Below are positions 44,033 through 51,178 of a stretch of DNA of 51,178 nucleotides, piece after piece (the first letter of the stretch is position 1; each line of letters opens with the position of its first letter). The DNA lies in NCBI GenBank assembly GCA_022508535.1, contig JAFLUZ010000005.1, forward strand, positions 1 through 51,178. Reading direction: 5' to 3'. This DNA comes from Erysipelotrichales bacterium. GTDB lineage: Bacteria; Bacillota_I; Bacilli_A; RFN20; CAG-826. Both the position numbers and the translations under genes were made by a program. The notes beneath the pieces are model-generated. The model searched no databases and had not been told where the DNA came from. It worked only from the letters and a program-made list of their open reading frames with translations.

Positions 44033-44087
44033 TCAATCACCAAAAATATTGTAAATCATTTCATGATAAGATGATAGAATAATTTTT

Positions 44088-44474
44088 TTAATCAAACACC
44101 CAATCTAATCCAACAGCACTTAACATCTTTCTCGCTTTATACTTTTGCACATTTTTATTATTGATTTTTAAGCCAAACGCGTAAGCAAAAATGCGTGTAA
44201 AATCCTTTGGACTATTTATAAACATCGGCCCAACAAAAAGAAATTTAACTTCTAAGCTATCGTTCTTTTTAGCTATTTCAATTAAATTATCATATAAATC
44301 TTCTTCAATATACCGAAATATTTGCTCACGTATCTCTTCATCTAATATATCAAGACATGCAATGTATAATTGAAATCTTTTTCTAAAGAAAGATTTCTTT
44401 ATTGTTTTAATGTTTATGACTACAACTTCACCAGCATACTCTTTGCCATCATCAATGCTTCGTTTTATTAACAT
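44088..44474 (-). CDS. Unknown 128-aa protein
   Basis: I do not recognise a family. It is a soluble alpha/beta protein with a basic N-terminal part (KTIKKSFFRKRFQLYIA), an acidic middle helix (DEEIREQIFRYIEEDLYDN) and ending SAVGLDWVFD. It follows the HTH gene by 21 bp and may be its functional partner. Confidence 0.6.
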   Translation of the reverse strand: MLIKRSIDDGKEYAGEVVVINIKTIKKSFFRKRFQLYIACLDILDEEIREQIFRYIEEDLYDNLIEIAKKNDSLEVKFLFVGPMFINSPKDFTRIFAYAFGLKINNKNVQKYKARKMLSAVGLDWVFD

Positions 44475-44495
44475 ATTTTGCCCTCATTTATAATA

Positions 44496-44945
44496 CTACA
44501 GTACAGTGCCCAATAAATCGTTTAAGACACCACTTATAGATATAATATCATAAAATCTATTTTTGATATGATAAATAATTATCAAATCAAATGGATTGCC
44601 CCAATTTAAAGCAAACCCTGCCGAATTAAGTAAGCGCTCTGTCTCTTCAACATTCAACTCTAAAGCTAGTGCAAAGCGAAGTGCTGTTTTTTTAGATACA
44701 TGGTGAAATTGATCTTTTCTAATACATGAATAAATGTTTCTATTCAGATCTGCCTTTTTATAAACGTAAAGTGCTGTTACTCCTTTTTTAGTTATAAAGT
44801 CTTCCAAAGTATCTTTGAACGTATTGGAAAAGTTTTCATAAATAAAGTCATAAATTTTTTGTCTTTTAATACCATCAGCAAAGTCAAAACCACTTTGTCT
44901 ATCTTTTAAATAATCTTGTAATTCTCTTTTAGCCCTATCATCCAT
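44496..44945 (-). CDS. HTH (Cro/C1-like) protein
   Basis: A 149-aa protein. TLEDFITKKGVTALYVYKKADLNRN, then FHHVSKKTALRFALALELNVEETERLLNSAGFAL form a helix-turn-helix-like unit, typical of a widespread Bacillota group in which the domain is followed by a conserved DLIIIYHIKNRFYDI tail. Likely DNA-binding. The ATG at 44945 has AAGGAG 7 nt upstream; an upstream TTG is less likely. An 11-bp palindrome lies 23 bp before the start. Confidence 0.7.
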   Translation of the reverse strand: MDDRAKRELQDYLKDRQSGFDFADGIKRQKIYDFIYENFSNTFKDTLEDFITKKGVTALYVYKKADLNRNIYSCIRKDQFHHVSKKTALRFALALELNVEETERLLNSAGFALNWGNPFDLIIIYHIKNRFYDIISISGVLNDLLGTVL

Positions 44946-44967
44946 AACATTTCTCCTTAGCAAAAAT

Positions 44968-44978
44968 GGTAGTCTACC
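44968..44978. promoter_or_regulatory. Small palindrome before the HTH gene
   Basis: GGTAG-T-CTACC, 11 bp, then CTTACC. Autoregulation by the HTH protein is a guess. Confidence 0.3.
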
Positions 44979-45070
44979 TTACCCACTTGCAACTATAAAT
45001 AATATAGTGCAAAAAAAGGCCCTTATGGTCACTTCCAAAAAGACATTACAAAAATTGAGATTTTTTTAAG

Positions 45071-45099
45071 AAAAAAATGCGATTTTGCGCGAAAAATCG
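45071..45099 (-). terminator. Terminator of the SleB-like gene
   Basis: On the minus strand CGATTTT / AAAATCG with a 6-nt loop is followed by CATTTTTTTC. The rest of 44979-45164 is AT-rich with no other clear signal. Confidence 0.75.
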
Positions 45100-45164
45100 G
45101 CAAAAAATTTTTTTAATTATTTATAATTTATTTTTTTTATTGCAATAATATTTGCTTATTGTTC

Positions 45165-45587
45165 TTATAAATTACACTTTGCGCTTGCATCTGCGTTATA
45201 AAAACAGTGGTTTTTAAATTTTCCCGCAAAGGTTCCCCAGAATCTATTCTTACATGGCTTACCTTTTCCAGGATTCTGATAATATAAAGCCGCGTATGCT
45301 GGATACGCTCTCCAATATTTAATTGTATCTAGCGCTAATCTTTTTTCAACACTAGTTGCATTGCCATAAAATAATTTTGTTTTTATACCATCAAATTGTC
45401 CCTTTTGATATATGGCTTGGGTGATTGTATTAATTTTTTTAAAATCTAAACATTTTGCTACAACACGATTAATGACAACATTACCAACTAATTTCATTCC
45501 AAAACGTCCCTCACCAATTGCCTCAGAACGCATTAATCTTCCTAATAGGTTCACTTCACTATTTGTGTACTTACATCTATTTGCCAT
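45165..45587 (-). CDS. SleB-type cell wall hydrolase domain protein
   Basis: A 140-aa single-domain protein (Hydrolase_2). EVNLLGRLMRSEAIGEGRFGMKLVGNVVINRV carries the conserved Glu of SleB/CwlJ-like peptidoglycan lytic enzymes, and QKGQFDG follows at the expected distance. It has no signal peptide or binding domain, so release would need another route, or it acts inside a forespore or on lysis. I see no sporulation or prophage gene nearby. AGGTGAT lies before the ATG at 45587. Confidence 0.8.
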   Translation of the reverse strand: MANRCKYTNSEVNLLGRLMRSEAIGEGRFGMKLVGNVVINRVVAKCLDFKKINTITQAIYQKGQFDGIKTKLFYGNATSVEKRLALDTIKYWRAYPAYAALYYQNPGKGKPCKNRFWGTFAGKFKNHCFYNADASAKCNL

Positions 45588-45643
45588 ATAAATCACCTAA
45601 TTATTTATATGTCATGTATCATGTGTTTGTGCCTATTTGCTAC

Positions 45644-45687
45644 AAAAAAGGATTGAGTTAATCTATATTAATAGATTTTCCCAATCC
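45644..45687 (-). terminator. Strong terminator-like hairpin
   Basis: On the minus strand GGATTGGG / CTCAATCC encloses a second stem AATCTAT / ATAGATT, then TTTTTTG. It closes the short remnant at 45710-45793. Confidence 0.8.
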
Positions 45688-45709
45688 ATTTAATCTACTA
45701 TTAAATTAA

Positions 45710-45793
45710 TTATTTAAATAACTTTCTCTTTTGTAAAAAATAATATCCAGACACTGTTATTAATGAAAGAGATGCAATAATTAAAATTGGCAT
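45710..45793 (-). other. 27-codon hydrophobic ORF, possible sorting-tail remnant
   Basis: The frame encodes MPILIIASLSLITVSGYYFL followed by the basic end QKRKLFK, which is the hydrophobic-plus-basic layout of a sortase-anchor C-terminus. No LPXTG or ribosome binding site precedes it; a stop lies eight codons upstream in frame. Either a tiny membrane protein or what is left of a lost surface-protein gene. The gap 45597-46004 otherwise holds only hairpins. Confidence 0.35.
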
Positions 45794-45844
45794 GACATTT
45801 TTACTAATCAATATTTATTTTAAAAACATATTCAAAAAGGGAAC

Positions 45845-45874
45845 AAAAAAAGAACGGAATATAGTTTCCCGTTC
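45845..45874 (-). terminator. Second terminator-like hairpin
   Basis: GAACGG / CCGTTC with an 11-nt loop, followed on the minus strand by seven T. Confidence 0.7.
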
Positions 45875-45887
45875 CTTTTAAATCAAC

Positions 45888-45960
45888 AAAAAAGCAAGAA
45901 GGTTAAAATCCTATTTGGGTATGATATTTTTGAGGGCATATCAGACTCTAACCTTCTTGC
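45888..45960 (-). ncRNA. Structured RNA element ending in a U-tract
   Basis: On the minus strand a perfect 12-bp stem (GCAAGAAGGTTA / TAACCTTCTTGC) encloses 43 nt that can form an inner stem TGATAT / ATATCA and a small CC-GG stem, a three-way junction, and is followed by six T. It stands 44 bp behind the stop of the DUF2628-like gene. It may be an elaborate terminator or a small RNA; I know no family it matches. Confidence 0.4.
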
Positions 45961-46004
45961 CACATATATTATATTACAAAAAGTTAAAGATGTCTAAAAA
46001 AATT

Positions 46005-46667
46005 TTAATTTTTTTCATTTATTATTTTTTCTTTAGCTTCAATTAGTTCATTTTCTGAAATTAGACCTAAGTGATATTTACTATAAACGAGATCTAATTG
46101 ACGCTGTTTTGCCTCATCCAATCGGTCTTTTTTGTGTTTTTGTATATCCGTTAAAAGATTATCAGAATCAAGTGCGATAACTGATTTATTACTTTTGGTT
46201 ATTTTTTCCTTATCATCTGGTTTTACAATAACTAGGCCTTCAATAAAGGAAGAATCAATTGGAAGGTCTTTATATTTTTTAGAAACTTTAGCCAATTTTT
46301 CAAGATCAACATCACTCGCGGGAAGCATATTCTTCTTGTTAACTGCTAATTTTACAAAATAGTTATCGATATAAATGCAAAGAATAATATGTGGAATTAA
46401 AATTAAAACTAAAATTGTGAAAATATCAAAATTATTATGCGGATATGATAAAACATTAACGACGTTTTCATCATGAATAATTTTTTCAATTAAAGATATA
46501 AATATCGGTTTAGGTATCATTACTATATAATAAATAATGACGAGAATACTATAAATTATTTTCCCTCTAATAAGTGTATAGAGTGGTCCAAAAAACAAAT
46601 ACCAAAAAGAAAATCCCATTGGAAATTTATGCTTTTTTTTCTCACTATCCACTAATTTGACTCGCAT
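46005..46667 (-). CDS. DUF2628-like membrane protein with SHOCT-like tail
   Basis: A 220-aa protein. PMGFSFWYLFFGPLYTLIRG near residue 17 is the DUF2628-type entry into the membrane; three membrane segments follow up to about residue 126. A charged soluble stretch then ends in LDLVYSKYHLGLISENELIEAKEKI, the pattern of SHOCT oligomerisation modules. Function unknown. GAGGT precedes the ATG. It is a single-gene unit. Confidence 0.7.
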   Translation of the reverse strand: MRVKLVDSEKKKHKFPMGFSFWYLFFGPLYTLIRGKIIYSILVIIYYIVMIPKPIFISLIEKIIHDENVVNVLSYPHNNFDIFTILVLILIPHIILCIYIDNYFVKLAVNKKNMLPASDVDLEKLAKVSKKYKDLPIDSSFIEGLVIVKPDDKEKITKSNKSVIALDSDNLLTDIQKHKKDRLDEAKQRQLDLVYSKYHLGLISENELIEAKEKIINEKN

Positions 46668-46703
46668 AATATACCTCTATAAGTATTATATCATTTACAA
46701 GAA

Positions 46704-46734
46704 TAAAAAAAAGTCGCTTATTTACTAAGCGACT
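46704..46734 (-). terminator. Terminator of rpsO
   Basis: AGTCGCTTA / TAAGCGACT, 5-nt loop, followed on the minus strand by eight T-rich bases. Confidence 0.93.
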
Positions 46735-46739
46735 AATCA

Positions 46740-47006
46740 TTACTTACGTAATCCTAATTTAGCAATAAGAGCCAAATATCTTTCTTTATCTTTTCTTTGA
46801 AGATAGTCAAGAAGATTTCTTCTCTTACCAACTAACATTAATAAACCACGACGGCTGTGATGATCTTTTTTGTGAACTTTTAAGTGAGCTGTTAAAGCAA
46901 CGATTTGTTCTGTTAAGATTGCTACTTGTACTTCAGTAGATCCTGTGTCTGTTTCATCACGTCCATAGAGTTTTACTAATTCAGCAATTCTCTCTTTTGA
47001 AACCAT
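46740..47006 (-). CDS. rpsO: 30S ribosomal protein S15
   Basis: An 88-aa 16S rRNA-binding protein. [35 protein letters not shown] and [12 protein letters not shown] are diagnostic. It has its own promoter and a leader of about 80 nt, in which S15 may bind its own mRNA. GGAGGAA lies before the ATG. Confidence 0.97.
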   Translation of the reverse strand: MVSKERIAELVKLYGRDETDTGSTEVQVAILTEQIVALTAHLKVHKKDHHSRRGLLMLVGKRRNLLDYLQRKDKERYLALIAKLGLRK

Positions 47007-47057
47007 TTTATTTTCCTCCTTCTTTAAATTTTCAGCTTAATCCAAGAATGACGATGA

Positions 47058-47071
47058 GGATTCGTTAATCC
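47058..47071 (-). promoter_or_regulatory. rpsO leader hairpin, possible S15 autoregulatory site
   Basis: GGATT-AACG-AATCC hairpin on the minus strand in the mRNA leader. A second GGATTAAG copy nearer the binding site may compete. S15 autoregulation is known in other bacteria; this RNA shape is not proven here. Confidence 0.35.
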
Positions 47072-47091
47072 TAGAATAAGTTACCTTAGTA

Positions 47092-47120
47092 ATTCTATAT
47101 TAAATCTAATCATATTTCAA
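47092..47120 (-). promoter_or_regulatory. rpsO promoter
   Basis: TTGAAA (47120-47115), 17-bp spacer, TAGAAT (47097-47092) on the minus strand, just after the truB terminator. Confidence 0.7.
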
Positions 47121-47140
47121 GAAATATATATAACTTTATT

Positions 47141-47177
47141 AAAAAAGGTAGATAAGCCACGATTAACGCTATCTACC
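47141..47177 (-). terminator. Terminator of truB
   Basis: GGTAGATA / TATCTACC with a 15-nt loop, then six T on the minus strand. Confidence 0.88.
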
Positions 47178-47239
47178 ACCATGTCACTCGAAGTTGACTA
47201 CTTTAGTATATATGATTAGAAACAAACGTCAATATTAAT

Positions 47240-48085
47240 TTAAAATAATCCTCTTACACATTTGTAGATATTATCATTAATCTTTTCATAAACGGCGAGA
47301 GCGTTATTATATTCATCTACAAATAATACTTGTTGCTCATGATTTTTTAATTCAATAGTTTTTCCATTTTTTATATCATTGGCTGTTTTTTCATCTACTG
47401 AAACTATATCCATGTGTGATAAAGCATCAACACATCCAATAAGATGACTTACCATAATATTATTAGGGTTATGAGCATCTTTTAAATCGAAATTTCCAAC
47501 TTTTGTACGTTTTAGCTGAATCAAATGTCCAACTGTGCCAAGTTTTTCAGCGATTTGTTCTCCAAATGTACGAATGTAAGTACCTTTTGAACAGCTTACA
47601 CTAAAGCGTATCTCATCACCTTTAAAACTGATGAGTCTAACTTTATATATTTCAATTGTGCGAATTTTTCGTTCTACTTCGATATTATTTCTTGCTAATT
47701 TGTATAAAGGAACACCATTACATTTGATTGCTGAAAACATTGGTGGAACTTGCTCTAATTTCCCCACGAATGACTTTAAGACTGTTGTTATAGTCTCTTT
47801 ATCTAATTCTGGTACATCATGCGTCTCAATAACTTTACCATCTAAATCAAGAGTGTCTGTCTTTACACCAAGCTTTAAAGTCGCAATATAATTTTTATCT
47901 ACTTTTTCTAAAAATGGAGCAATTTTAGTTGCTTTACCAACTACCACTACTAAAAGACCGGTTGCAAAAGGATCTAGCGTTCCAACATGACCAATCTTTT
48001 TGACGCCAAGTTTTTTTGAAAGTTTATTTACAACATCCCGAGATGTTACTCCCGCCGGTTTATTAACTAACAAAATTCCATCCAT
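47240..48085 (-). CDS. truB: tRNA pseudouridine-55 synthase
   Basis: A 281-aa enzyme making pseudouridine 55 in the T-loop of tRNA. GILLVNKPAGVTSRDVV opens it, and the catalytic Asp38 is in GHVGTLDPFATG; SCSKGTYIRTF follows. The start at 48085 has AAGGAG 9 nt upstream, which lies inside the longer open frame; the upstream ATG would put the binding site in the coding part. A separate -10 and a terminator upstream detach it from rbfA. Confidence 0.95.
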   Translation of the reverse strand: MDGILLVNKPAGVTSRDVVNKLSKKLGVKKIGHVGTLDPFATGLLVVVVGKATKIAPFLEKVDKNYIATLKLGVKTDTLDLDGKVIETHDVPELDKETITTVLKSFVGKLEQVPPMFSAIKCNGVPLYKLARNNIEVERKIRTIEIYKVRLISFKGDEIRFSVSCSKGTYIRTFGEQIAEKLGTVGHLIQLKRTKVGNFDLKDAHNPNNIMVSHLIGCVDALSHMDIVSVDEKTANDIKNGKTIELKNHEQQVLFVDEYNNALAVYEKINDNIYKCVRGLF

Positions 48086-48104
48086 TGTGACTTTCTCCTT
48101 TTTC

Positions 48105-48110
48105 ATTATA
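48105..48110 (-). promoter_or_regulatory. -10 element of a truB promoter
   Basis: TATAAT on the minus strand 20 bp before the truB start, with no clear -35. Confidence 0.4.
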
Positions 48111-48162
48111 GTACAAATTTATTTTTTTTAAATAAAAATTAAGCGCTTTATTTTACAAAATG

Positions 48163-48187
48163 AAAAAAGACCTCAAAAATGAGATCT
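48163..48187 (-). terminator. Terminator of the nusA-infB-rbfA operon
   Basis: On the minus strand AGATCTCA / TGAGGTCT (one U-G pair), 4-nt loop, followed by TTTTTTC; it starts within the rbfA stop codon. Confidence 0.85.
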
Positions 48188-48546
48188 TAAATTTTCTTTT
48201 TGTTTTCAATATGTTCTTTTTCTCTTGCTAAAGAATCTTCTAATTTTTTGGCGTTATCAAAAGTTTCATCTATGACAAAAGCAATTTCTGGAACTTTATA
48301 TATATCTAATCTTTTTGCTAATTCACTACGAATAAATCCCTTGCATCTATTTAATGCTTCAAGACGTTTTTGTTTATCGCCTTTTCCAAGAAAAGAAACA
48401 TAAATTTTTGCAAAAGAATTGTCTTTATTTACAATAGCTTCAGTAACACTTACAAATCCTACTGTCGAATTCTTTAATTCAAACTGAATAATTTCAGAAA
48501 CATTCTTTTGAATAAGCGCATGGATTCTTTCATTACGATTTGCCAT
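48187..48546 (-). CDS. rbfA: Ribosome-binding factor A
   Basis: A 119-aa KH-fold factor for 30S maturation at low temperature. RIHALIQKNVSEIIQFELK, VSVTEAIVNKDNSFAKIYVSF and VPEIAFVIDETFDNAKKLEDSL are typical. Its ATG shares a base with the infB stop. Last gene of the operon. Confidence 0.95.
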   Translation of the reverse strand: MANRNERIHALIQKNVSEIIQFELKNSTVGFVSVTEAIVNKDNSFAKIYVSFLGKGDKQKRLEALNRCKGFIRSELAKRLDIYKVPEIAFVIDETFDNAKKLEDSLAREKEHIENKKKI

Positions 48547-50393
48547 TATTTCTTCACCTCAACCATCTCATAGCCCTCAACAATATCTCCTTCTTTAATA
48601 TCATTGAAATTTTCGATAGTAAGGCCACATTCAAAGTTTTCAGCAACTTCTTTTGCATCGTTTTGGAATCTCTTTAGTGAACTAATTTTACCTTCATAAA
48701 TGACGACTCCATCACGAAGTAAGCGACATAATGAATCTCTTTTAATTACCCCATTAGTTACCATTGAACCGCCAATTTTACCGATTCTACTTGCTACAAT
48801 GACTTTACGAATTTCTGCTTGTCCAGTCACTTGTTCGCGATATGTTGGCTTCAACATACCTTTCATAGCAGCTTCAACTTCTTCAGTAAGATGGTAAATG
48901 ATGGTATGTAGTCTAATTTCAACTTTTTCTTCTTCCGCTTTCTTTCTAATTAAAGCATCAGGACGGATATTAAAGCCAAAGATAATAGCGCTAGAAGTTG
49001 ATGCAAGTAAAACATCAGTTTCAGTAATTGCGCCTGCTGTAGCACGTAATACATTTATTCTTACGCCTTCAACTTGGATGTTTTGTAAAGCACCTTTTAC
49101 TGCTTCTGCACTACCTTGGTTATCAGCACGAATAATAACATTAATTTCTTGAATTTCACCTTCGTGAATTCGGTTATATAAATCCTCTAAGGTACCAGGA
49201 GTCTTTTTGTTTAGTTCATCTTGAGCCTTAGCAAGTTTTCTTTTTTCCGCAATTTCACGTGCTTGTTTTTCTGTTGGGAAAGCCATAAACTTATCACCTG
49301 CAACTGGGACTTCTGTTAAACCAATAATTGCAACTGGTGTTGATGGTCCGGCAACTTTTAACTCAGCACGATATTCGTTAGTCATTTTTCTAACACGACC
49401 ATAAGCCGCACCAACAACAACGAAATCACTAGCATTTAATGTTCCGTTTTGAACAAGTAATGTTGCTTTAGCACCTTCACCTTTATCAAGTTTAGCTTCT
49501 AAAACAGTACCCATAGCATAGCGATTTGGGTTTGCTTTTAATTCTTGCATTTCTGCTAATACTAAAACATTTTCTAATAATTCTTCAATACCAATGTTTT
49601 TCTTAGCTGAGATTTCACAGAAAATAGTATCGCCACCATATTCTTCAGCAACGATATTTAAAGTCATTAATTCTTGTTTGACACGATCTGTGTCTGCACC
49701 AGGTTTATCAATTTTATTAATAGCGATAATGATTGGGACTTTCGCAGCTTTTGCATGATCGATAGCCTCACGTGTTTGAGGCATAACCCCATCATCTGCC
49801 GCAACAACAATAATTACAATATCAGTTACTGACGCTCCACGAGATCTCATTTGTGTAAATGCTTCATGACCCGGAGTGTCAATGAAGGTGATTTTTTTGC
49901 CTTTAATTTCTTTTTGATATGCACCAATAGCTTGGGTAATTGCCCCAGCCTCTGTTGCAACAATATTAGAGTTTCTTATTGTATCAATAAGTGTTGTTTT
50001 ACCATGGTCAACGTGTCCCATAATAGTAACAATAGGTGGTCGTTCCTTTAAATGTTTTGCATCATCAACAATTTCTAATTCTTCGAAATTTTCTTCACTA
50101 ACGACTTTCTCTTTTTTAAAGTCATAACCATATTCAAGACAAATTTCACCAATTAATTCATCATCAAGATTTTGGTTAAGTGTAACCATTTTACCTTTCA
50201 AAAATAAGAATTTAATAATATTTGTTGCTGGTACATTTAATTCTTTTGATAGCTGAGAAACACTAATATTCCCCGTATAAACAAATACTCCGCCATTGAC
50301 CTTGTTGTAGTCATTCTTATTAGCATTTTTGTTAACAGGAATGTTACTAACTCGATTGTTTTTGGAATTTTTATTTTTTCCGTTATATGCCAT
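48546..50393 (-). CDS. infB: Translation initiation factor IF-2
   Basis: A 615-aa GTPase that brings initiator tRNA to the 30S subunit. GHVDHGKTTLID (G1), DTPGHEAF (G3), NKIDKPG (G4) and SAKKNIG (G5) are present, then the beta-barrel and C2 fMet-tRNA-binding parts. The N-terminal extension is short (about 115 residues before G1), as in Mollicute-related species, with Asn/Lys-rich low-complexity at the start and an IF2_N-like segment (SVSQLSKELNVPATNIIKFL). Confidence 0.97.
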   Translation of the reverse strand: MAYNGKNKNSKNNRVSNIPVNKNANKNDYNKVNGGVFVYTGNISVSQLSKELNVPATNIIKFLFLKGKMVTLNQNLDDELIGEICLEYGYDFKKEKVVSEENFEELEIVDDAKHLKERPPIVTIMGHVDHGKTTLIDTIRNSNIVATEAGAITQAIGAYQKEIKGKKITFIDTPGHEAFTQMRSRGASVTDIVIIVVAADDGVMPQTREAIDHAKAAKVPIIIAINKIDKPGADTDRVKQELMTLNIVAEEYGGDTIFCEISAKKNIGIEELLENVLVLAEMQELKANPNRYAMGTVLEAKLDKGEGAKATLLVQNGTLNASDFVVVGAAYGRVRKMTNEYRAELKVAGPSTPVAIIGLTEVPVAGDKFMAFPTEKQAREIAEKRKLAKAQDELNKKTPGTLEDLYNRIHEGEIQEINVIIRADNQGSAEAVKGALQNIQVEGVRINVLRATAGAITETDVLLASTSSAIIFGFNIRPDALIRKKAEEEKVEIRLHTIIYHLTEEVEAAMKGMLKPTYREQVTGQAEIRKVIVASRIGKIGGSMVTNGVIKRDSLCRLLRDGVVIYEGKISSLKRFQNDAKEVAENFECGLTIENFNDIKEGDIVEGYEMVEVKK

Positions 50394-50398
50394 TTAAA

Positions 50399-50698
50399 TC
50401 ACCTGCTTTCTTCAAAGTTTAATATTTTATCTTTTAATTTGTTATCTAAGATTCCTATTGCAGATACATATCCTTTACCAAGAGCTTCTCCTAAATCACT
50501 CTTGGTAAAAGATTCAATTATATCTACGTCATAAAATTTTGCTTTATCATGGAATCTTTTTCTTGTGTTATCACTAACATCACTAGTTAAGATAATTAGT
50601 ACAACTTTTTTTGTTTTTAAAGAAGTAATAATATCCTCACCTATTAATATACGTTTAGCTTTATAAGCTAAACCCAAAGTTTGAAGAATATTAATCAT
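50399..50698 (-). CDS. ylxQ: L7Ae/L30e-type RNA-binding protein YlxQ
   Basis: A 99-aa small protein of the ribosomal L7Ae family. LGLAYKAKRILIGEDIITSLK and VVLIILTSDVSDNTRKRF are the family features. It binds kink-turn-like RNA; exact role not settled. It overlaps ylxR by 8 bp and precedes infB by 5 bp in the conserved operon. Confidence 0.9.
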   Translation of the reverse strand: MINILQTLGLAYKAKRILIGEDIITSLKTKKVVLIILTSDVSDNTRKRFHDKAKFYDVDIIESFTKSDLGEALGKGYVSAIGILDNKLKDKILNFEESR

Positions 50699-50948
50699 GT
50701 AATATTTTTTCTATTTCTTGATAGACACTATCATCAATAGAAGTCTCCAAAACTTTTTCTAATATTTTTTTCTTTTTAGCCGTAGCTAAAACTTCTAAAT
50801 CTTTTTTAAGATATGCACCATGACCATTTAATTTACCTGTAACATCAACTTTAACTTCACCAGTTGGTGTCTTAACAATGCGAAGTAGTTCATTTTTAGG
50901 AAATGACATATTAGTAACGACACATCTTCTCATCGGTATTTTTTTCAT
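50691..50948 (-). CDS. ylxR: YlxR-type RNA-binding protein
   Basis: An 85-aa protein of the DUF448/YlxR family, between nusA and ylxQ. KIPMRRCVVTNMSFPKNELLRIV and GHGAYLKKDLEVL are diagnostic (family GRGAYLC). ATG at 50948 is chosen; a GTG two codons upstream is also possible. AAAGGA lies before them. Confidence 0.92.
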   Translation of the reverse strand: MKKIPMRRCVVTNMSFPKNELLRIVKTPTGEVKVDVTGKLNGHGAYLKKDLEVLATAKKKKILEKVLETSIDDSVYQEIEKILHD

Positions 50949-50974
50949 AGCCACACATCCTTTCTTTTTAAATA

Positions 50975-51178
50975 TTAATCATCGTAGTAAGAATCGAATT
51001 CATCATAATCGATGTCTTCATCATCTTCGTACTCTGTTTCTTCTTCCTCTTCGAAGGCTGCTAATTCTTCAGCAGTATAAATATCCATTTTTTCAGTTTT
51101 TGCTGCATTTGGAATAAGTGGAGCAACTTCCTCTTCTTCCTCTTTCTTAGTATTGTCAGTCTTCTTCCATCTACGTTG
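50975..51178 (-). CDS. nusA: NusA, C-terminal end (partial)
   Basis: The last 67 codons of a gene that runs off the window. The frame reads a basic stretch, then MDIYTAEELAAFEEEEETEY and a very acidic end DIDYDEFDSYYDD, the usual NusA tail in Bacilli and Acholeplasma relatives. NusA binds RNA polymerase and affects pausing and termination. It stands before ylxR with 26 bp between, as expected for this operon. Confidence 0.88.
   Translation of the reverse strand, partial: QRRWKKTDNTKKEEEEEVAPLIPNAAKTEKMDIYTAEELAAFEEEEETEYEDDEDIDYDEFDSYYDD

Noticed and set aside
45888-45960. CRISPR repeat, attC site or tRNA
   Set aside because: Single copy, no array or spacers, no integron core sites and no cloverleaf with CCA-type acceptor; read as structured RNA or terminator.

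Overview
The window is AT-rich DNA from a low-GC Gram-positive bacterium (Bacillota). The gene content points to the Bacilli/Erysipelotrichia/Acholeplasma side of the phylum. The evidence is a nusA-ylxR-ylxQ-infB-rbfA cluster, rlmN-prpC-prkC-rsgA-rpe-thiN-like synteny, gmk-priA, rpmB, rqcH, and many small lipoproteins with strong AGGAGG-type ribosome binding sites. TGA is used as a stop codon (asd, dapF and prpC all end in TGA at coupled junctions), so the standard bacterial code applies and not the Mycoplasma code. The DAP genes and sleB-like hydrolase suggest a peptidoglycan wall. I cannot name the species from sequence alone.

Layout. 1-3000: accessory surface locus. A leftward three-gene operon (small lipoprotein, HEPN-like protein, BspA-type leucine-rich lipoprotein) lies behind a promoter whose -35/-10 spacer holds a run of ten G (minus strand), the hallmark of a phase-variable switch. 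3000-11500: a P-loop kinase, a remnant of a DUF4143-type ATPase, an XRE-SdpI regulator, a heterodimeric ABC exporter, and an MFS transporter plus GH2 glycosidase. 11500-15710: a cyclophilin, then asd-dapF-aminotransferase (lysine/diaminopimelate), and a class I amidotransferase.

15711-25754: one long leftward block, jetA-jetB-jetC (Wadjet/MksFEB-type SMC complex), a two-TM protein, then glgC-glgD-glgA. The position where jetD (the nuclease of Wadjet) is expected holds the two-TM membrane protein instead. A hairpin that encloses the jetC stop codon separates the SMC genes from the rest. The jetA promoter overlaps an inverted repeat.

25900-37200: a small membrane protein and rpmB rightward. 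Leftward runs a housekeeping unit: rlmN, PP2C phosphatase, Ser/Thr kinase without PASTA domains, rsgA, rpe, a degenerate thiN-like protein and two membrane proteins. Behind it are gmk-priA and a protein with an extreme Cys/His-rich tail. 37300-41400: two paralogous large lipoproteins with Ig-like and repeated C-terminal modules, preceded by a perfect CcpA cre-type site. 41500-46700: rqcH, a thioredoxin-like lipoprotein with trmL, an HTH protein and its unknown partner, a SleB-type hydrolase, a gene-poor stretch with stacked terminator-like hairpins, and a DUF2628-like membrane protein. 46700-51178: rpsO, truB, rbfA, infB, ylxQ, ylxR and the 3' end of nusA.

The strongest candidates for something new are the G10-switched lipoprotein/HEPN/LRR operon, the JetABC complex without JetD, the 15-Cys/11-His tail protein, and the structured RNA element near 45.9 kb. 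Functional names rest on motif reading, not database searches.
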